From assembly GCA_947498415.1 (NCBI GenBank), contig CANMKB010000001.1:682001-746000 (forward strand): 64,000 nucleotides of DNA, written 5' to 3'. The position numbers and the translations under genes were made by a program. Source of the DNA: an uncultured Paracoccaceae bacterium (GTDB lineage: Bacteria > Pseudomonadota > Alphaproteobacteria > Rhodobacterales > Rhodobacteraceae). The notes below the pieces were generated by a model. The model had not been told where the DNA came from. It ran no database searches and saw nothing but the letters and a program-made list of their open reading frames with translations. Positions 62,199 through 64,000 of the stretch are shown piece by piece (within the stretch, counting starts at the first letter, position 1; the number at the start of each line of letters is the position of its first letter).

Positions 62199-64000
62199 TC
62201 GCCGTAAGGGATCCAGATGTTTTTCACTTCGGTCGCGGCCTCTAAGAAGATGCGGCCCTCGCCTTCGGCACTTGTCCAATTGCGACCATAGCCGTTGTTG
62301 ACCCAAGTACGCTTTAAGTTCCCGGCGCTTCCCGCTTCGATCTGTTCGGAAATGTCAGATGAGCTAAAACTCCAGACGGCATCAACATTCAAATGCTCAG
62401 CCAAAGTTTTCGACAGCTCTGCATGATCGCCGGACAGGATGTTCACCACGCCCGCAGGCACGTCAGATGTTTCGAGAACTTGATAGAAATCGAGCGCAGC
62501 CAGCGGGTAGGCCTGTGATGCGGTCAATACAATCCGGTTGCCCATCGCAATAGCGGGTGCCATCAACGAGATCAGCCCAAGCAAAGGTGCTTCGTCCGGG
62601 CAAACTGCGCCGATCACACCGACGGGTTCTTTCATCGCAAGTGCGACACCGCGGATCGGCACGCCATGCGCTTGCCCATCGTATTTGTCAGCCCATGCCG
62701 CGTAAGAGAATAGCCGTGAAATCGACGCTTCAACTTCGGCGGCCCCACCCTTTTTGCCAGTCAATCCATCAATGCGTGCTGCAAATTCGTTGGATCGGGC
62801 GGACAGGTTTTCGGCGATGTAGTACAAGATTTGCGCACGAAGGTGCCCGGTGGTCTTTGACCATGCCTTTGCTCCTGCCGCGGCTTCAACTGCATTCCGA
62901 ATGTCTTTGCGGTTAGCGATCGGTGCTTGACCCAAAAGCTTGCCCTTAGAGCTGTACACATTCTGTGAATAGCCACCATCAGGGCGCGCTTGTTTGCCGC
63001 CGATGTAGAGTTTCGCCGTGCGGTCCAACGGATCGATTGGGCCATCCTCGCCAGCAAAGGCCTCGACCTTGCGGACAGCCTTTGCTGTGGATTTAGGTTT
63101 TGTGTAAGATTGCAGGCCTTCCCAACCGCCTTCGCGCCCAAATCCACTTTCGCGCACACCGCCAAAACCAGCAGCTGCGTCAAAGAGGTTGGTCGCATTC
63201 ACCCACACGATCCCAGCGGACAGCTTTGGTGCAATATCCAGCGCAAGGTTTACGTTTTCAGTCCACACTGTCGCCGCCAGGCCGTAACGTGTGTTGTTGG
63301 CGATCTCGACAGCTTCACTGGGTGTCCGGAAAGTCATGGCACATAGCACTGGGCCAAAGATTTCTTCCTGCATTAGCTTTGATGCTGTGGACAGGCCAGT
63401 GATCAACGTTGGTGGGTAATAACATCCGTTGGCCGGGAGTGCGGCGTCGGAGGTATAGGTTTCACCATCTGTGTTGTTCTCGACCAAATCAGAAATGGTC
63501 TGTAACTGAACCGGGTCAACGACGGCGCCAACGTCGATGCATTTATCTAGTGGATCACCGATGCGCAGCCCATTCATCCGAGCTTTCAGCTTGGTGTAAA
63601 ATGCCTCGGCAATGCCTTCTTGTACCAGTAAGCGTGAGCCTGCGCAGCATACCTGACCTTGGTTAAACCAAATTGCGTCCACCAATCCTTCGATTGCGCT
63701 GTCGATATCGGCATCTTCGAAAACGATGTAAGGGGATTTCCCGCCGAGTTCGAGAGTCAGAGCCTTTCCGCTCCCGGCCGTTGCCTCACGAATTTTGCGC
63801 CCCACTGACGTGGAGCCGGTAAAGGCAATCTTGTCGATGTCGTCATGCTGAACAATCAGCTCCCCTACTGCACCGTCGCCGGTGACAATGTTTACCACAC
63901 CTTTTGGTAGGCCCGCTTGGCGGCAAATGTCTGCAAAGAGCAGCGCTGTGAGGGACGTATATTCCGCAGGTTTCAGCACCACGGTATTGCCCATCGCAAT
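62195..64000 (-). CDS. Double-domain aldehyde dehydrogenase (ALDH16 type), 5' end cut off
   Basis: The protein runs past the window edge; 601 codons are visible. The first domain is a complete catalytic half with TLELGGKSPYIVF (catalytic Glu), GQVCCAGSRL with the catalytic Cys, and EEIFGPVL. A second ALDH-like domain follows from about visible residue 330, without an obvious catalytic Cys and ending early at a TEVKNIWIPYGE tail. This two-domain design matches ALDH16; a bacterial ALDH16 structure comes from a Loktanella, also in this order. It is expected to oxidise an aldehyde with NAD; the substrate is unknown. Confidence 0.9.
   Translation of the reverse strand: MAMGNTVVLKPAEYTSLTALLFADICRQAGLPKGVVNIVTGDGAVGELIVQHDDIDKIAFTGSTSVGRKIREATAGSGKALTLELGGKSPYIVFEDADIDSAIEGLVDAIWFNQGQVCCAGSRLLVQEGIAEAFYTKLKARMNGLRIGDPLDKCIDVGAVVDPVQLQTISDLVENNTDGETYTSDAALPANGCYYPPTLITGLSTASKLMQEEIFGPVLCAMTFRTPSEAVEIANNTRYGLAATVWTENVNLALDIAPKLSAGIVWVNATNLFDAAAGFGGVRESGFGREGGWEGLQSYTKPKSTAKAVRKVEAFAGEDGPIDPLDRTAKLYIGGKQARPDGGYSQNVYSSKGKLLGQAPIANRKDIRNAVEAAAGAKAWSKTTGHLRAQILYYIAENLSARSNEFAARIDGLTGKKGGAAEVEASISRLFSYAAWADKYDGQAHGVPIRGVALAMKEPVGVIGAVCPDEAPLLGLISLMAPAIAMGNRIVLTASQAYPLAALDFYQVLETSDVPAGVVNILSGDHAELSKTLAEHLNVDAVWSFSSSDISEQIEAGSAGNLKRTWVNNGYGRNWTSAEGEGRIFLEAATEVKNIWIPYGE

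Noticed and set aside
1..64000. CRISPR array, tRNA, rRNA, riboswitch or mobile element
   Set aside because: I looked for regularly spaced repeats, cloverleaf-like sequences, known leader motifs before ribA, dapB and purH, and transposase or integrase sequences, and saw none.

Overview
This window looks like a chromosomal segment of a marine Rhodobacterales bacterium (Roseobacter group, Alphaproteobacteria). The base composition is moderately GC-rich. Several gene neighbourhoods are typical of that order: DUF3576/leuS/lptE/holA, ribA/L,D-transpeptidase, cnoX/LON/Trm112/ubiH, rbfA/truB/rpsO/pnp, and rsmB/heparinase-like/purH/lspA/DUF3035/M16/M16. A Rhodobacterales-type porin, paired dimethylglycine-dehydrogenase-like flavoproteins and an ALDH16-type double aldehyde dehydrogenase point the same way. 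I see no rRNA, tRNA, CRISPR array, insertion sequence, integrase or phage gene.

Layout. 1-6.7 kb: a GFA-family enzyme, then the minus-strand leuS-lptE-holA operon; an oppositely oriented glycosyltransferase sits between leuS and a DUF3576 lipoprotein gene. 7-17.9 kb: porin, PLP homeostasis protein, ribA with an L,D-transpeptidase, an OmpR-type regulator, exonuclease III, a chaperedoxin/LON/Trm112 operon, a ubiquinone hydroxylase, an amidase and a DapC-like aminotransferase. 17.9-22.7 kb: ftsK, lolA, a transglycosylase lipoprotein and hspQ. 22.7-27 kb: a gamma-glutamyltransferase-family enzyme, an RsbW/STAS partner-switching pair, a thiolase and an MsrC-like enzyme. 27-34 kb: an XRE-cupin regulator, two DMGDH-like flavoproteins and a GlxA/GbdR-like AraC regulator, most simply read as a methylated-amine (glycine betaine-type) catabolic locus. 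34-48 kb: RarD, pseudouridine synthase, 1-Cys peroxiredoxin, an AT-rich GT2-RgpF glycosyltransferase, and the rbfA-truB-rpsO-pnp cluster interrupted by accessory genes (polysaccharide deacetylase, membrane-anchored RTX-repeat protein, DUF5665, DUF1643, phosphodiester glycosidase), then dapB and DUF983. 48-52.3 kb: a glycine betaine/proline-type ABC importer whose permease is an internal tandem fusion. 52.4-64 kb: an SDH assembly factor, rsmB, heparinase-like, purH, lspA, DUF3035, two M16 proteases, a NAD(P)-binding protein and a double-domain aldehyde dehydrogenase that runs off the window.

How the parts fit together. Most genes are housekeeping: translation, ribosome maturation, RNA decay, envelope biogenesis, lysine/peptidoglycan precursors, purines and riboflavin. 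The two accessory themes are compatible-solute uptake (48-52 kb) with methylamine demethylation (27-34 kb), and surface polysaccharide functions (GT4, GT2-RgpF, polysaccharide deacetylase, heparinase-like).

I did not find a clearly new multi-gene system. The best leads are regulatory: paired TGAAAA/TTTTCA inverted repeats before the XRE-cupin gene, a wobble-rich hairpin at the hspQ start, a palindrome before the betaine-transport operon, and a possible small RNA ending in a strong terminator before xth. Protein leads are a gamma-glutamyltransferase-family enzyme with an altered nucleophile motif, an RTX protein with an N-terminal membrane anchor, and an RsbW/STAS pair with no phosphatase or sigma factor beside it.
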